Shown: positions 25,814-37,605 of the stretch, piece after piece
How the letters are laid out: every line of letters begins with the position of its first letter
How positions within the stretch are numbered: the stretch's first letter is position 1
NCBI GenBank assembly: GCA_030156385.1
Contig: JASGMR010000002.1
Span: 27,949-91,948 of the forward strand
Direction of reading: 5' to 3'
Length of the DNA: 64,000 bases
Origin: Kosmotogales bacterium
GTDB lineage: Bacteria > Thermotogota > Thermotogae > Petrotogales > Kosmotogaceae
Program-made: the position numbers and the translations under genes
Notes under the pieces: generated by a model
The model's database searches: none
What the model was told of the DNA's origin: nothing
The model's input: only the letters and a program-made list of their open reading frames with translations

Positions 25814-26764
25814 ATGAAAAAAAATATTGCAATCGATATTGGAGGAACCAAAATTCTCGGTGTTTCATTCGATGAAAAAAATAAAATGATAGACAGGGCG
25901 AAAAGACCAACCAAAACTCACAAGGGCATAGATGAGGTGATATCCAGATTATTTAAAGTGATAGATTCCGTTGAAGAAAACAAAGATAATATCAATGCCA
26001 TCGGGGCTGGAGTTCCAGGAATTATTAAAAAAGGTGTGATAATATTCACCCCCAATCTTCCTCTCAGCGGATTCAATCTGAAAAAAACTCTGGAAGAAAA
26101 ATACAATGTGCCTGTCTATGTTGGAAACGACGCCAACACGAGTTTGTTGGGTGAATGGAAATTTGGTGGTCTGGATAAATATAAAAATGTAATAGGATAT
26201 TTTGTAGGAACGGGTGTAGGCGGAGGAATGATATTAAACGGAAAGCTTTACACAGGCTCAATGGGCGGAGCGGGTGAAATCGGACATACGATAGTCGATC
26301 CTGCAGGTCCATTTTGCGGATGCGGAAATCAGGGTTGTCTTGAAGCTTTTTCCTCAAAAACCGGGATTTTTCAGTACATAATGGCTCAAAAAAGAAAGGG
26401 AAGGAAATCCATTCTTATAAATGATGTGGACCCGGAAAAAAATATATTCAAAAGTTCCATTCTGGAAAATGCTTTAAACGAAAATGATGAATTGGCAGAA
26501 GAAATAATTGATAAAGTTTGTTATTATCTTGGGGTATCTTCAGCCAACATGATTAATTTATTGAATCCTGATAAAATAGTTTTTGGGGGCGGTTTAATAG
26601 AGAGTCTGGGTGAAAAAATGCTCCCTCTGATAAAGCATTATGCTAAAATGTATTCGATCCTGAGATTGTATGATGATAACATATTCACATTAACAAGCCT
26701 TGGAGATGACGCCTGCATATATGGAGCATTGACTTTAATTGAAAATCCGGAGGTACAGGATTAA
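25814..26764 (+). CDS. ROK family sugar kinase, glucokinase-like
   Basis: Cytoplasmic kinase of 316 residues, with no N-terminal helix-turn-helix, so an enzyme and not a ROK repressor. ATP loop IDIGGTKILGVSFD (residues 6-19), catalytic Asp in YVGNDANTS, GTGVGGGMILNG, the ROK zinc site GEIGHTIVD...CGCGNQGCLEAFSS, and the C-terminal IVFGGGLIE are all present. It begins the polyphosphate operon: 11 bases separate it from the Ppx-HD gene. It could be an ordinary ATP glucokinase, a ManNAc/GlcNAc kinase, or, by context, a kinase using polyphosphate. Confidence 0.9.
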   Translation: MKKNIAIDIGGTKILGVSFDEKNKMIDRAKRPTKTHKGIDEVISRLFKVIDSVEENKDNINAIGAGVPGIIKKGVIIFTPNLPLSGFNLKKTLEEKYNVPVYVGNDANTSLLGEWKFGGLDKYKNVIGYFVGTGVGGGMILNGKLYTGSMGGAGEIGHTIVDPAGPFCGCGNQGCLEAFSSKTGIFQYIMAQKRKGRKSILINDVDPEKNIFKSSILENALNENDELAEEIIDKVCYYLGVSSANMINLLNPDKIVFGGGLIESLGEKMLPLIKHYAKMYSILRLYDDNIFTLTSLGDDACIYGALTLIENPEVQD

Positions 26765-26775
26765 GGGAGGAACCC

Positions 26776-28317
26776 GTGAGCGCTAATAGCAAATTAGCCG
26801 GTATCATATATATCGCTTCAGAGAGCATATATTTGAGAATTGCTCAGATAGTTAATGGAAATATAAAATATATTGAAAAAATTGATTATCCTATCGTGAT
26901 AGGTAAAGAAACATATAAAAAAAGAAAAATTTCATTTAAAAGAATTAATAAAGCATGCGACATCCTCAATAATTTTATTAAACTCATGAATGAATACAAA
27001 ATAGAAAACTATAAAACCGTTGCCACCACTGCCATCAGAGAATCTGAAAACTCCGAGTATATTGTGGATCAAATAAAAATAAAGACCGGTTTGGATTTAA
27101 ATATACTGGAAGATTCTGAAGAAAAAAATTATATTTATTTAGATCTGATTAAATCGTTGGATGCGAAAAAATACGGTCCACAAGACAAAATATTGATAAC
27201 ATACATTGGTTCCGGCAGTTTAGGTATAGCCCTCTATCAAAATGGCAATATATTCTTTTCACAGAATATAAGGATAGGTACTTTGAAACTCACTGAAACA
27301 CTGGCACCTCTTATAACAAAAACACCAAATTTTTTTGAAATTATTTTAGAATTTCTGAGCAGTTTCAGAAAGTCATTAAAAAATATACTCCCCGCTGAAG
27401 AAATAAACTATGTGATCGCTTGTGGAAAAGAAATTGATATCACAAGAACGATTCTCGAAATCCCTAAGAAAAATGATTTCACCCAGATAGATTTAGATGC
27501 GTTAAAAAATCTTTTTGATAAAATCGAATTTAAAAATCCCGATCAGATACATAAAATGTTTAACCTATCGGATTACGAGGCAATAAATTTAATGCCACTC
27601 TTTGGTGTATATAAGATGCTTTTTGATATCGTTGATCCGAAAAAGTTTTTAATGTCTGAAGCGAATCTTCTCGATTCACTCGCATATGAAATTCTCAAAC
27701 CAAAAAGTTTTAAAATTCTTCAGGATAAATACAATGAAAGCATAATTTTAACCACAAAAAATCTTGCAAGCAGATTCTATTACGATGAAGAACACGCCCT
27801 TTCCGTCGAAAAACATTCTTTAAAAATTTTTGATAGTTTAAAAAAATTACATGGATTGGGCTCAAGAGAAAGACTGCTATTGAGAGTGGCTTCAATAATA
27901 CACGATGCAGGAAAAGCCATAAATATTAAAAATCACGCCGAAAGTTCTTATTATATTGTTAAGGAGTCGGAGATCTTAGGTCTTTCATCCAGAGAGCTCA
28001 ATATCATCGGGAATATTGTCAGGTATCACAGTGGAAATACACCGGCATTGAATGATCAGGAATTTCTTTCATTGCCTGTTACCGAAAGAGTATTAATTTC
28101 AAAGCTTTTGGCCATTTTAAGACTGGCCGATTCATTCGATAGAGCTCATGATAATAAAGTAAAAAATATATCTGTAAAACTATCGAAGAAGAATTTAATA
28201 ATCTATGTGGAATCTATAATACCAACATATCTTGAAAAATGGTCGTTTGAGGTCAAATCGGAATTTTTTGAGGAAGTTTTCGGAATTAAACCGGATTTTA
28301 GGAGAGTCATAAAATGA
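26776..28317 (+). CDS. Ppx/GppA-related protein with degenerate phosphatase half and C-terminal HD domain
   Basis: 513 residues. The N-terminal ~300 residues follow the Ppx/GppA (actin-like) fold, but the motifs are altered: the first phosphate loop reads IYIASESIYL (residues 11-20), where active enzymes have an Asp-led DxGSNS; motif TTAIRES (84-90) is kept; and the second loop YIGSGS (143-148) lacks the Asp of DIGGGS. Glutamates remain in DSEEKN (113-118). The C-terminal HD domain is intact: EHALSVEKH, IIHDAGK (His376-Asp377), KNHAESS, VRYHSG and RLADSFDRAH. GTG start after GGGAGG. It overlaps ppk by 4 bases. It may be a phosphohydrolase using the HD site or a polyphosphate/nucleotide-responsive regulator. 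Confidence 0.85.
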   Translation: MSANSKLAGIIYIASESIYLRIAQIVNGNIKYIEKIDYPIVIGKETYKKRKISFKRINKACDILNNFIKLMNEYKIENYKTVATTAIRESENSEYIVDQIKIKTGLDLNILEDSEEKNYIYLDLIKSLDAKKYGPQDKILITYIGSGSLGIALYQNGNIFFSQNIRIGTLKLTETLAPLITKTPNFFEIILEFLSSFRKSLKNILPAEEINYVIACGKEIDITRTILEIPKKNDFTQIDLDALKNLFDKIEFKNPDQIHKMFNLSDYEAINLMPLFGVYKMLFDIVDPKKFLMSEANLLDSLAYEILKPKSFKILQDKYNESIILTTKNLASRFYYDEEHALSVEKHSLKIFDSLKKLHGLGSRERLLLRVASIIHDAGKAINIKNHAESSYYIVKESEILGLSSRELNIIGNIVRYHSGNTPALNDQEFLSLPVTERVLISKLLAILRLADSFDRAHDNKVKNISVKLSKKNLIIYVESIIPTYLEKWSFEVKSEFFEEVFGIKPDFRRVIK

Positions 28318-30419
28318 GTTTTAACCTGGACAGCTATAAGTACTATTTAAATAGAGAAATCACGTGGCTGAAGTTCAACGATAGAGTATTAAATGAAGCC
28401 ATTAACGAGGGAAATCCACTTTTTGAAAGATTGAAATTTCTTTCAATTACCAGTTCGAACCTCGATGAATTTTTTATGATAAGGGTAGCCGGAATAAAGG
28501 AACAGATAGAAGCCAAATACGAAAAAAAAGATCCATCGGGTATGACCGCCCTCGAACAGTTTAAAGAAATATCGAAATATGTACACTTCATGGTTAAAAA
28601 GCAAGATAAATGTTTAAACAAATATATATTACCGGAATTAAAAAAAAGATCGGTGAATTTTCTGAATGTGGAGGATTTGAATAAAAATCAGTATGATTTT
28701 TTAAAAAATTATTTCAACTCTACGATATATCCTGTTATAACACCAATGGCAATAGATCAGAGCAGACCTTTCCCCCTCCTTCCAAATAAAATGCTCACTC
28801 AGGCAATCTTATTGAATGAAGACGGGAAAAAACCTTTTTTCGCTATGGTACAGGTTCCGCCAGTGTTACCAAGATTCATAAGATTACCGGGAAGCAAATC
28901 TTCTTTCATAGCTCTGGAAAAGATCATAAAGGAATTCATCAATTCTCTGTTCATAGGATATGAAGTTTTGGAAGTTTCTCCGTTCAGAATCACAAGAAAT
29001 GCCGATTTGAATATAAATGACGATGCAATGGATCTCTTAGAGGAAATTGAAAAATCTCTTAGGCAACGAAGAATGGGTTTTCCTGTGAGGTTGGAAATTG
29101 CTAAAACCGCCCCCGCAAAGATAAAGCAAATGCTAAAAGATTCTCTTTCACTTGAAAATGAAGATATCTATGAAATAGACAGCATGTTAAATCTGGCGGA
29201 TTTAATGAAATTTTCAAATCAGAAGGGATTTGAAAAATTCAAATATAGGCCCTTTATACCGCAACCTTCCCCGGTATTTTTTGGAAAAAAAGATTTATTT
29301 AAAATAATAAGAAAAAAAGATGTATTATTACACCACCCATATGAATCATTTGAACCGGTTATTGATTTTTTGGAACAAGCTGCAAATGACCCAGATGTAT
29401 TAGCCATAAAACAAACTCTTTACAGGGTCAGTGGTGATTCTCCGGTAATAAAAAACCTCATCAAAGCAGCTGAAAACGGAAAACAGGTGACCGTTTTAGT
29501 TGAATTGAAGGCCAGATTTGACGAAGAGAGAAATATCCATTGGGCAAAAAAACTCGAAGACGCCGGTTGCTATGTAATTTATGGTTTGGTCGGATTGAAA
29601 ACTCATACGAAAATATTACTTGTCGTCAGAAATGAAGAAGATGGAATCAAAAGATATGTACATATGAGTACGGGCAACTACAACGATTCTACTGCAAAAC
29701 TTTATACCGATATTGGACTGTTTACGAGTGATGATCTGATTGGACAGGATGCTTCTGCCTTATTTAACTTGCTTACGGGATATTCGAAAGAAACCAACTG
29801 GAACAAATTATATGTTGCTCCTCTCACTCTAAAAAGCTCTTTTATCGAAATGGTTGAAAAAGAAAGAAAGTTGGCATTGGAGGGAAAAAAAGGAATTATT
29901 AAATGTGTTATGAACTCATTGCTTGATAAAGATGTTATCAAAGCATTTTATAAAGCTTCGATTGATGGCGTACAGATCGATCTTGTCGTTAGAGGTATAT
30001 GTACCATTATTCCCGGAATAAAGAATTTGAGTGAAAATATAAGGGTTAGAAGCATAGTTGGAAGATTTTTAGAACACAGTAGAATATACTATTTCGATAA
30101 CGACGGCGATCCAAAAATTTATCTTTCTTCTGCAGATATGATGCCCAGAAATCTCGTAAGAAGAGTTGAAACGATGTTTCCTATCGAAAGTGAAGCACTT
30201 AAGAAAAGAGTCGTTGATATTCTCAATTTGATTTTAACGGATAATGTTAAAACGAAGAGAGAACTCCCAAATGGGAATTATAGAATGGTGAGATCTTCGC
30301 CCGATAAAATAAATTCTCAGGAATTGTTCTGCCAAATGGCAATAGATAGTTTTAAAAGTATGATAAACTCAAATTCGACTACTGAGAAATTCAAGCCTCA
30401 GTACAAAATTAAGGAGTGA
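28314..30419 (+). CDS. ppk1: Polyphosphate kinase 1
   Basis: Makes inorganic polyphosphate from ATP through a phosphohistidine. Four domains fit the 701 residues: N-terminal helices starting YLNREITWLKFNDRVL, a head domain near 100-300, and two phospholipase-D-like catalytic domains. The autophosphorylated His lies in GLKTHTKILL, and the second His in LEHSRIYYF; HMSTGNYND and the final RRVETMFPIE are also conserved. It sits between the Ppx-HD gene (4-base overlap) and the SixA gene (1 base apart), so synthesis and possible turnover factors are made together. Confidence 0.97.
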   Translation: MSFNLDSYKYYLNREITWLKFNDRVLNEAINEGNPLFERLKFLSITSSNLDEFFMIRVAGIKEQIEAKYEKKDPSGMTALEQFKEISKYVHFMVKKQDKCLNKYILPELKKRSVNFLNVEDLNKNQYDFLKNYFNSTIYPVITPMAIDQSRPFPLLPNKMLTQAILLNEDGKKPFFAMVQVPPVLPRFIRLPGSKSSFIALEKIIKEFINSLFIGYEVLEVSPFRITRNADLNINDDAMDLLEEIEKSLRQRRMGFPVRLEIAKTAPAKIKQMLKDSLSLENEDIYEIDSMLNLADLMKFSNQKGFEKFKYRPFIPQPSPVFFGKKDLFKIIRKKDVLLHHPYESFEPVIDFLEQAANDPDVLAIKQTLYRVSGDSPVIKNLIKAAENGKQVTVLVELKARFDEERNIHWAKKLEDAGCYVIYGLVGLKTHTKILLVVRNEEDGIKRYVHMSTGNYNDSTAKLYTDIGLFTSDDLIGQDASALFNLLTGYSKETNWNKLYVAPLTLKSSFIEMVEKERKLALEGKKGIIKCVMNSLLDKDVIKAFYKASIDGVQIDLVVRGICTIIPGIKNLSENIRVRSIVGRFLEHSRIYYFDNDGDPKIYLSSADMMPRNLVRRVETMFPIESEALKKRVVDILNLILTDNVKTKRELPNGNYRMVRSSPDKINSQELFCQMAIDSFKSMINSNSTTEKFKPQYKIKE

Positions 30420-30423
30420 TTTG

Positions 30424-30933
30424 TTGAAAAACTTATTGGTAATGCGTCATGCAAAATCCGACAGAAGCAATCCCGACTGGCTGGATATCGAAAGACCGCT
30501 GACCGATCGCGGAAGGAACGATGCCAACAAAATAGGAAAGTTTTTAAAAAGATCAAAAATTAAAATAGATACCGTAATTTCATCATCTGCCATCAGAGCA
30601 AAGGAAACCGCTATTTATTTCTGTGACGGTATGGGCTTGCAGATTGACATACTCGAAGAAGAATTGTTCTATTCTGACAATTACAACGAAGTAATCGAAG
30701 GAATCAGCAGAATCGATAATAAATTCAACACCGTGGTTGTAATCGGTCACAATCCATCATTCACGGATATTTTTTCAAAGCTCTGTTCGGATAATTTTGC
30801 CGATATAAAATTGCCCACAGGGGGAATATATTCAGTCGAATTTAATATGAGCACTTGGGAAGATTCAACGCTCCAGGGAGGATGCTTCACCTGGTTTATA
30901 ACGCCTAAACTATTGAGAGGAAAACAAAAATGA
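30424..30933 (+). CDS. sixA: SixA-type phosphohistidine phosphatase
   Basis: Histidine phosphatase of the phosphoglycerate-mutase-like superfamily, about 169 residues. The active-site VMRHAKSDRSNPDW (RHx), PLTDRGRNDA and the second His in VVVIGHNPSF are present. AAGGAG at 30411-30416 sits 7 bases before the TTG at 30424 (a TTG at 30421 is also in frame). SixA removes phosphate from histidine phosphotransfer domains in E. coli; next to ppk1, whose intermediate is a phosphohistidine, it could act on that protein, but this is speculation. It overlaps the racemase gene by 4 bases. Confidence 0.9.
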   Translation: MKNLLVMRHAKSDRSNPDWLDIERPLTDRGRNDANKIGKFLKRSKIKIDTVISSSAIRAKETAIYFCDGMGLQIDILEEELFYSDNYNEVIEGISRIDNKFNTVVVIGHNPSFTDIFSKLCSDNFADIKLPTGGIYSVEFNMSTWEDSTLQGGCFTWFITPKLLRGKQK

Positions 30934-31634
30934 AAAAAATTGGAATAATTGGTGGTGCAAGCGCAGAATCAACAATTGACTATTATAAATACATAACTAC
31001 CGAATATATAAAAAAATACGGTGATTATGCCTATCCACAAATATTAATCAACAGTATCTCTTTTCAAAAATATGTGGATTTCATGAAAAAAAATGATTTC
31101 TACAGTTTAAGCGAACTGCTTTTAAATGAGGGATTAAGATTACAGAATGCCGGCGCTGATTTCATTATCATTGCTACGAACACATTTCATTTATTCATTG
31201 AAGAGTTAAGAGGGCAATTATCAATTCCCATATTGAGTATTATAGATTCGGTAAAAAAGGAAATTCAAAAAGATAATCTGAAAAAAGTTGCTCTTCTCGG
31301 CACCAAACTTACAATGGATTTCAATCTTTATGGGGAAAAATGCAAAGAGAATAATATAGATGTTCTCGTTCCGGATGAAGCGGATAAAAAAAGCATAGAT
31401 AAAATAATTTTTAATGAATTAACAAAAGGTCTGGTTAAAAGTGAATCAAAAAAAGTGTTCATCAATATTATAGACAAGATGAAATCTATGGGTGCACAGG
31501 GAGTAATTTTGGGTTGTACTGAGATTCCTATGCTTATAAAGAATAATGATACAGATCTCAATGTCTACGATACTACCTTCATTCATGCTATGGATGCACT
31601 GAACTATTCATTAAGTGATCCGTCTTCAAATTGA
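30930..31634 (+). CDS. Aspartate/glutamate racemase paralogue 1 (Thr83/Cys196)
   Basis: PLP-independent amino acid racemase, 234 residues. IGIIGGASAESTIDYY opens the fold. The two-base mechanism normally uses two cysteines; here the first position reads IATNTFHLF (Thr83) and the second is Cys196 in GVILGCTEIP. The E. coli homologue YgeA, an L-specific Asp/Glu racemase, likewise pairs Thr83 with Cys197. It therefore may have substrate handedness or rate different from its neighbour. It overlaps sixA by 4 bases, so it belongs to the polyphosphate operon. Confidence 0.9.
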   Translation: MKKIGIIGGASAESTIDYYKYITTEYIKKYGDYAYPQILINSISFQKYVDFMKKNDFYSLSELLLNEGLRLQNAGADFIIIATNTFHLFIEELRGQLSIPILSIIDSVKKEIQKDNLKKVALLGTKLTMDFNLYGEKCKENNIDVLVPDEADKKSIDKIIFNELTKGLVKSESKKVFINIIDKMKSMGAQGVILGCTEIPMLIKNNDTDLNVYDTTFIHAMDALNYSLSDPSSN

Positions 31635-31730
31635 ATTCAGAAAAGATCGGTGTTTTATTGTTAAAATCTTTTGAGAAAAATTCTTATTTCTCGAAGGACG
31701 TTTGATTTTATTTTTTTTGGAGGATTGAAA

Positions 31731-32420
31731 GTGAAAGTTATTGGAATAATCGGCGGCGCTACATCGGAATCGACTTTAGAATATTATAGATATATAACTG
31801 AAAGTTACATTGAAAGATTTGATAACTACGGATATCCAAAAATATTGATCAACAGTGTGTCATTCGAGGAATTCTTTCAATGCATGAAGAATGATAACTT
31901 CCACAAGCTGAATTCACTCATCGCCAGCGAAGGAAAATTACTCGAAAATGCAGGAGCAGATTTCATTATCGTAGCCTGCAATACATTTCATCTTTTTCTG
32001 GATAAATTAAGAAACGAAATTTCCATTCCAATATTGAGCATAATCGATTCTGTAAAAGCGGAAATTGAAAAAGATAAATTAGAAAATGTTTTGCTCCTGG
32101 GTACTAAGCACACTATGGATTTTAATCTTTTCGGCAAAGAATATAAAGATACAAATATTGATGTAGTGGTTCCTGATAAAAAAGATAAAGACATTATAAA
32201 TGAAATCGTATATGATGAACTCCCAAGAGGTATAATAAAGAACAAATCAAAGGAAAAAATATTGAAGATTATAAAAAAATTCCAGGAAAAAGGTACAGAA
32301 GGAATTATATTGGGCTGCACTGAATTACCGCTCATAATTAAAAAAGAAGATACTCCTTTAAAAATATATGACACTACTTATATTCATTCCATTGCCGCTT
32401 TGAAATACGCTATCGAGTAA
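31731..32420 (+). CDS. Aspartate/glutamate racemase paralogue 2 (Cys83/Cys196)
   Basis: 229 residues from a GTG at 31731, preceded at 7 bases by GGAGG; an upstream ATG-free extension was rejected. It aligns with paralogue 1 without gaps over most of its length (both have IGIIGG, ILSIIDSVK, LLGT, TMDFNL, DTT-IH) but has both catalytic cysteines, Cys83 in VACNTFHLF and Cys196 in GIILGCTELP. This is the usual racemase pair. A likely role is D-aspartate or D-glutamate supply for the wall. A ~100-base gap separates it from paralogue 1; no promoter was clear in it. The pair is a tandem duplication. Confidence 0.9.
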   Translation: MKVIGIIGGATSESTLEYYRYITESYIERFDNYGYPKILINSVSFEEFFQCMKNDNFHKLNSLIASEGKLLENAGADFIIVACNTFHLFLDKLRNEISIPILSIIDSVKAEIEKDKLENVLLLGTKHTMDFNLFGKEYKDTNIDVVVPDKKDKDIINEIVYDELPRGIIKNKSKEKILKIIKKFQEKGTEGIILGCTELPLIIKKEDTPLKIYDTTYIHSIAALKYAIE

Positions 32421-32478
32421 TATAAATTACTCGGGAAAAATTCAATTAACATTAATTATTAAATATTATAGAATAATG

Positions 32479-32484
32479 TATAAT
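32479..32484 (+). promoter_or_regulatory. Candidate -10 box for the rseC-mutS2-ligA operon
   Basis: TATAAT at 32479-32484, 28 bases before the rseC ATG. The -35 position (TTATTA) is poor, so this is tentative. Confidence 0.4.
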
Positions 32485-32511
32485 CGGATTGAACTGATTA
32501 GAGGTGGTTTT

Positions 32512-32949
32512 ATGAGAGAAGTAGCGAAAGTAGTAAATAAAAATAAAAATGGAGAATATAGATTAGAAAAAAAAAGAAATACCGCCTGTGGAAGTTGTCC
32601 GTCTAAAAATAATTGTTATACTTCAAAAACAGGAGATGCAATAATGGAAATTGAAGCGAAAAGTAAAATAGATGATTTGAATGCCGGCGATTATGTATTG
32701 ATTGAAATCCCAAACGTTTCTCCAACCAAAATTTCATTTTTATTGTATGGCATTCCTTTGATAATATTTATTTCATTGTTATTGATACTTTCTTCCATTG
32801 GAGTATCCGAAGGATATGCAGCAATATTTTCACTTATTCCGATGGTGGGATTTTATATAGGATTGAATATATTTGATAAAAAAAACAGAGAAAAATTAAA
32901 ACCGGTAATAGTTGAAAAACTGGAGGAATTCAATGTTCCAAAAGAATAA
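32512..32949 (+). CDS. RseC/MucC family membrane protein
   Basis: 145 residues from ATG 32512, preceded by GAGGTGG. The N-terminal soluble part carries the cysteine motif CGSCPSKNNC (residues ~24-33), a probable iron-sulfur or redox site, and two membrane helices span about residues 75-95 and 102-120. In proteobacteria RseC affects sigma-E and the SoxR-reducing Rnf complex; neither is in this window, and the family's role in other phyla is unknown. It overlaps mutS2 by 17 bases. Confidence 0.87.
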   Translation: MREVAKVVNKNKNGEYRLEKKRNTACGSCPSKNNCYTSKTGDAIMEIEAKSKIDDLNAGDYVLIEIPNVSPTKISFLLYGIPLIIFISLLLILSSIGVSEGYAAIFSLIPMVGFYIGLNIFDKKNREKLKPVIVEKLEEFNVPKE

Positions 32950-35244
32950 AGATTCTCAGAATGCTTTGGAATTTCAAAAGGTACTGAATATAATTTCCGA
33001 CTTCTCATTTTCCGCATATGGAAGAAGAAAAATATTTAATCTTATTCCACCCGAAAACCCGGAACACATTCTTTCAATAACAAAAGAATTCAAAGAAATG
33101 ATGTTAATTGAGGGAGAACCTCCAATTGGAAGCATCTTTGATTTAAAATTTGAGATTGAAAGAGCAAAAAAAGGGTTTTCGCTCAATCCGGAACAGTTGA
33201 ATAAAATTTCAAGAACTATGAAAGGATTGAAACAGTTAAAAGATTTTTTTGAAAATCTTGCCGGAAAATATGAAAACATCTGGAAAGTCGCACAAAATAT
33301 TCATTACGAAGAGGATCTTGTGAAGAAAATCGATAAATGCATTGGTGAAGATTTCAGTATAAAGGACAACGCAAGTGATGAATTGAAAAAAATAAGACAT
33401 CAACTCAAAACACTCAATCAAAGGTTGCCCTCAAAATTGGAAAAAATAAAATTAAAATACAGAAATGCTCTCGCTAGTGAGCTAATAATTGAAAGAGACG
33501 GCAGGTATGTTCTCTCACTGGAATCATCGAAAAAAAGTACTTATCAGGGAATAGTTCACGGTACATCGGCAAGTGGTGCAACGACATATTTTGAACCTTC
33601 GGAATTAATTCAGATAAACAACGATTTACGATCATTTAGGGCGAGTGAAGAGAATGAAATAAGAAGAATATTATCTATACTGACACACTTCTTCGTTTCG
33701 CTTGAAACCAATATATTTGAAACAATCGAAACGCTTGAAAAAATAGACTTCATGTATGCCTGTACAAGATATTCGAAAAAATACAAAGCGAGTTTTATTA
33801 TTCCAAATGCAGAAAACAAATTTGTATTGAATAATGCCAGACATCCTTTGATAGATATTGATAGAGTTATACCTTCAGATTTTTATATGAATCCCGATAT
33901 TAAATCCGTTATCGTTACCGGACCAAACACAGGCGGAAAAACCGTTGCAATAAAGACTATAGGTCTGGCCGTAATTATGATGATGCACGGGCTACCGGTT
34001 TTAGCAGATGAAACATCGGCCATTCCGTATTTTGAAAAGATCTTTGTAGATATTGGCGATGAGCAATCCATCGAGCAGAATTTGAGTACTTTTTCCTCAC
34101 ATATGAAAAAACTCATAAAGATTTTAAAAGAATCGAATGATAAATCTCTCGTTTTGATCGATGAAATGGGTTCGGGTACTGACCCTATGGAAGGTTCTTC
34201 TTTATCATTAGCAATTATCAACAGATTGATCCAAAAAGGAGTGAGATCAATTATCACCACTCACCTCACCCCTATAAAGATCAGCGCGATGGAAAATAAA
34301 AATATTGAAAATGCCTGTGTTGAATTCGATGTACAAACACTCATGCCGACTTACAGACTCATAATGGGTATTCCAGGTAATTCAAACGCAATAGAAATAT
34401 CAAAAAGACTGGGCCTGGATATAGATTTGATAGACGAAGCAAAAAAAAGAGTTGGAAGTAAATCAATAGAACTTCAAAATATAATTGGAAAATTGCATAA
34501 TCAAAGTTCATTTGTAGAAAAGCAAAAAAGAGAATTACAGATGAAAAATGATGAAGTACAGGAATTAAAAAGCACGCTTCAAGGAAAAATTGAAAAACTC
34601 AAGGTAAAAAAATATGAAGAAGTCAGCGAAGAAATATACAAACTGGAAAAAAAATTAGAAGATATTGTTAAAGAAATAGAACAAAATATCAGTCTTTCAA
34701 AATCAGATGACAGAAGGGAAAAAGTTAAGGCTTTAAAAAATATTCAGAAACTCAGGAAAAATATAACGGCCGAAAATATAGGAAGTTCCCCGAAAATTGT
34801 ATCCGGAAAAATAGATGTTGGAGATCATGTAAAACTCGTCGATGGTTCGTCGGTGGGAGTGGTGGAAAAAATAAATGGCAATGATATCTGGGTCAAATTC
34901 GGATCAATGAATCTGAATATAAAAAGGAAAAAACTTCTGAAAATAGAAAAAGCAGAAAATAAAAATGATGATAAATCGCAATTTATTTCTATTCCTCCAA
35001 GTAAAATAAATAACAATGAAATAGATATCAGGGGAAAAATATCCGATGAAGTGCCTTTCATAGTCGAAGATTTTATAGAAGATCTGAGGCGAACGGGAGA
35101 ATCGGAAGGATTTATAATACACGGTAAGGGAACAGGCGTTCTTGCACAATCCGTATGGAGGTTTCTGAGAAGAAACCAGAGGATAAAATCTTTCAGAGTG
35201 GGAACTCCTAAAGAAGGCGGACATGGAGTAACAGTAATACAATT

Positions 35245-35248
<4 letters not shown>
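32933..35248 (+). CDS. mutS2: MutS2 family ATPase/endonuclease
   Basis: Non-mismatch-repair MutS homologue that acts on branched DNA and, in Bacillus, on collided ribosomes. The ATG at 32933 follows CTGGAGG, giving 771 residues. Core helices, then Walker A GPNTGGKT (residues ~330-337), Walker B LVLIDEMGSGTDP, and the ABC-like IITTHLTPIK are followed by a long coiled coil (~510-620) and a C-terminal Smr nuclease domain with EIDIRGK and FIIHGKGTGVL. The MutS mismatch-reading domain I is absent, as in all MutS2. It overlaps acpS by 4 bases. Confidence 0.96.
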
Positions 35249-37592
<2,344 letters not shown>

Positions 37593-37605
37593 TTAAGAGG
37601 TAAAT

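Noticed and set aside
25814..26764. ROK protein as a transcriptional repressor
   Set aside because: It begins directly with the ATP-binding loop and lacks the N-terminal helix-turn-helix of ROK repressors.
32414..32433. 7-bp inverted repeat CGAGTAA/TTACTCG after racemase 2
   Set aside because: No T-tract follows and the stem is AT-rich; not convincing as a terminator.
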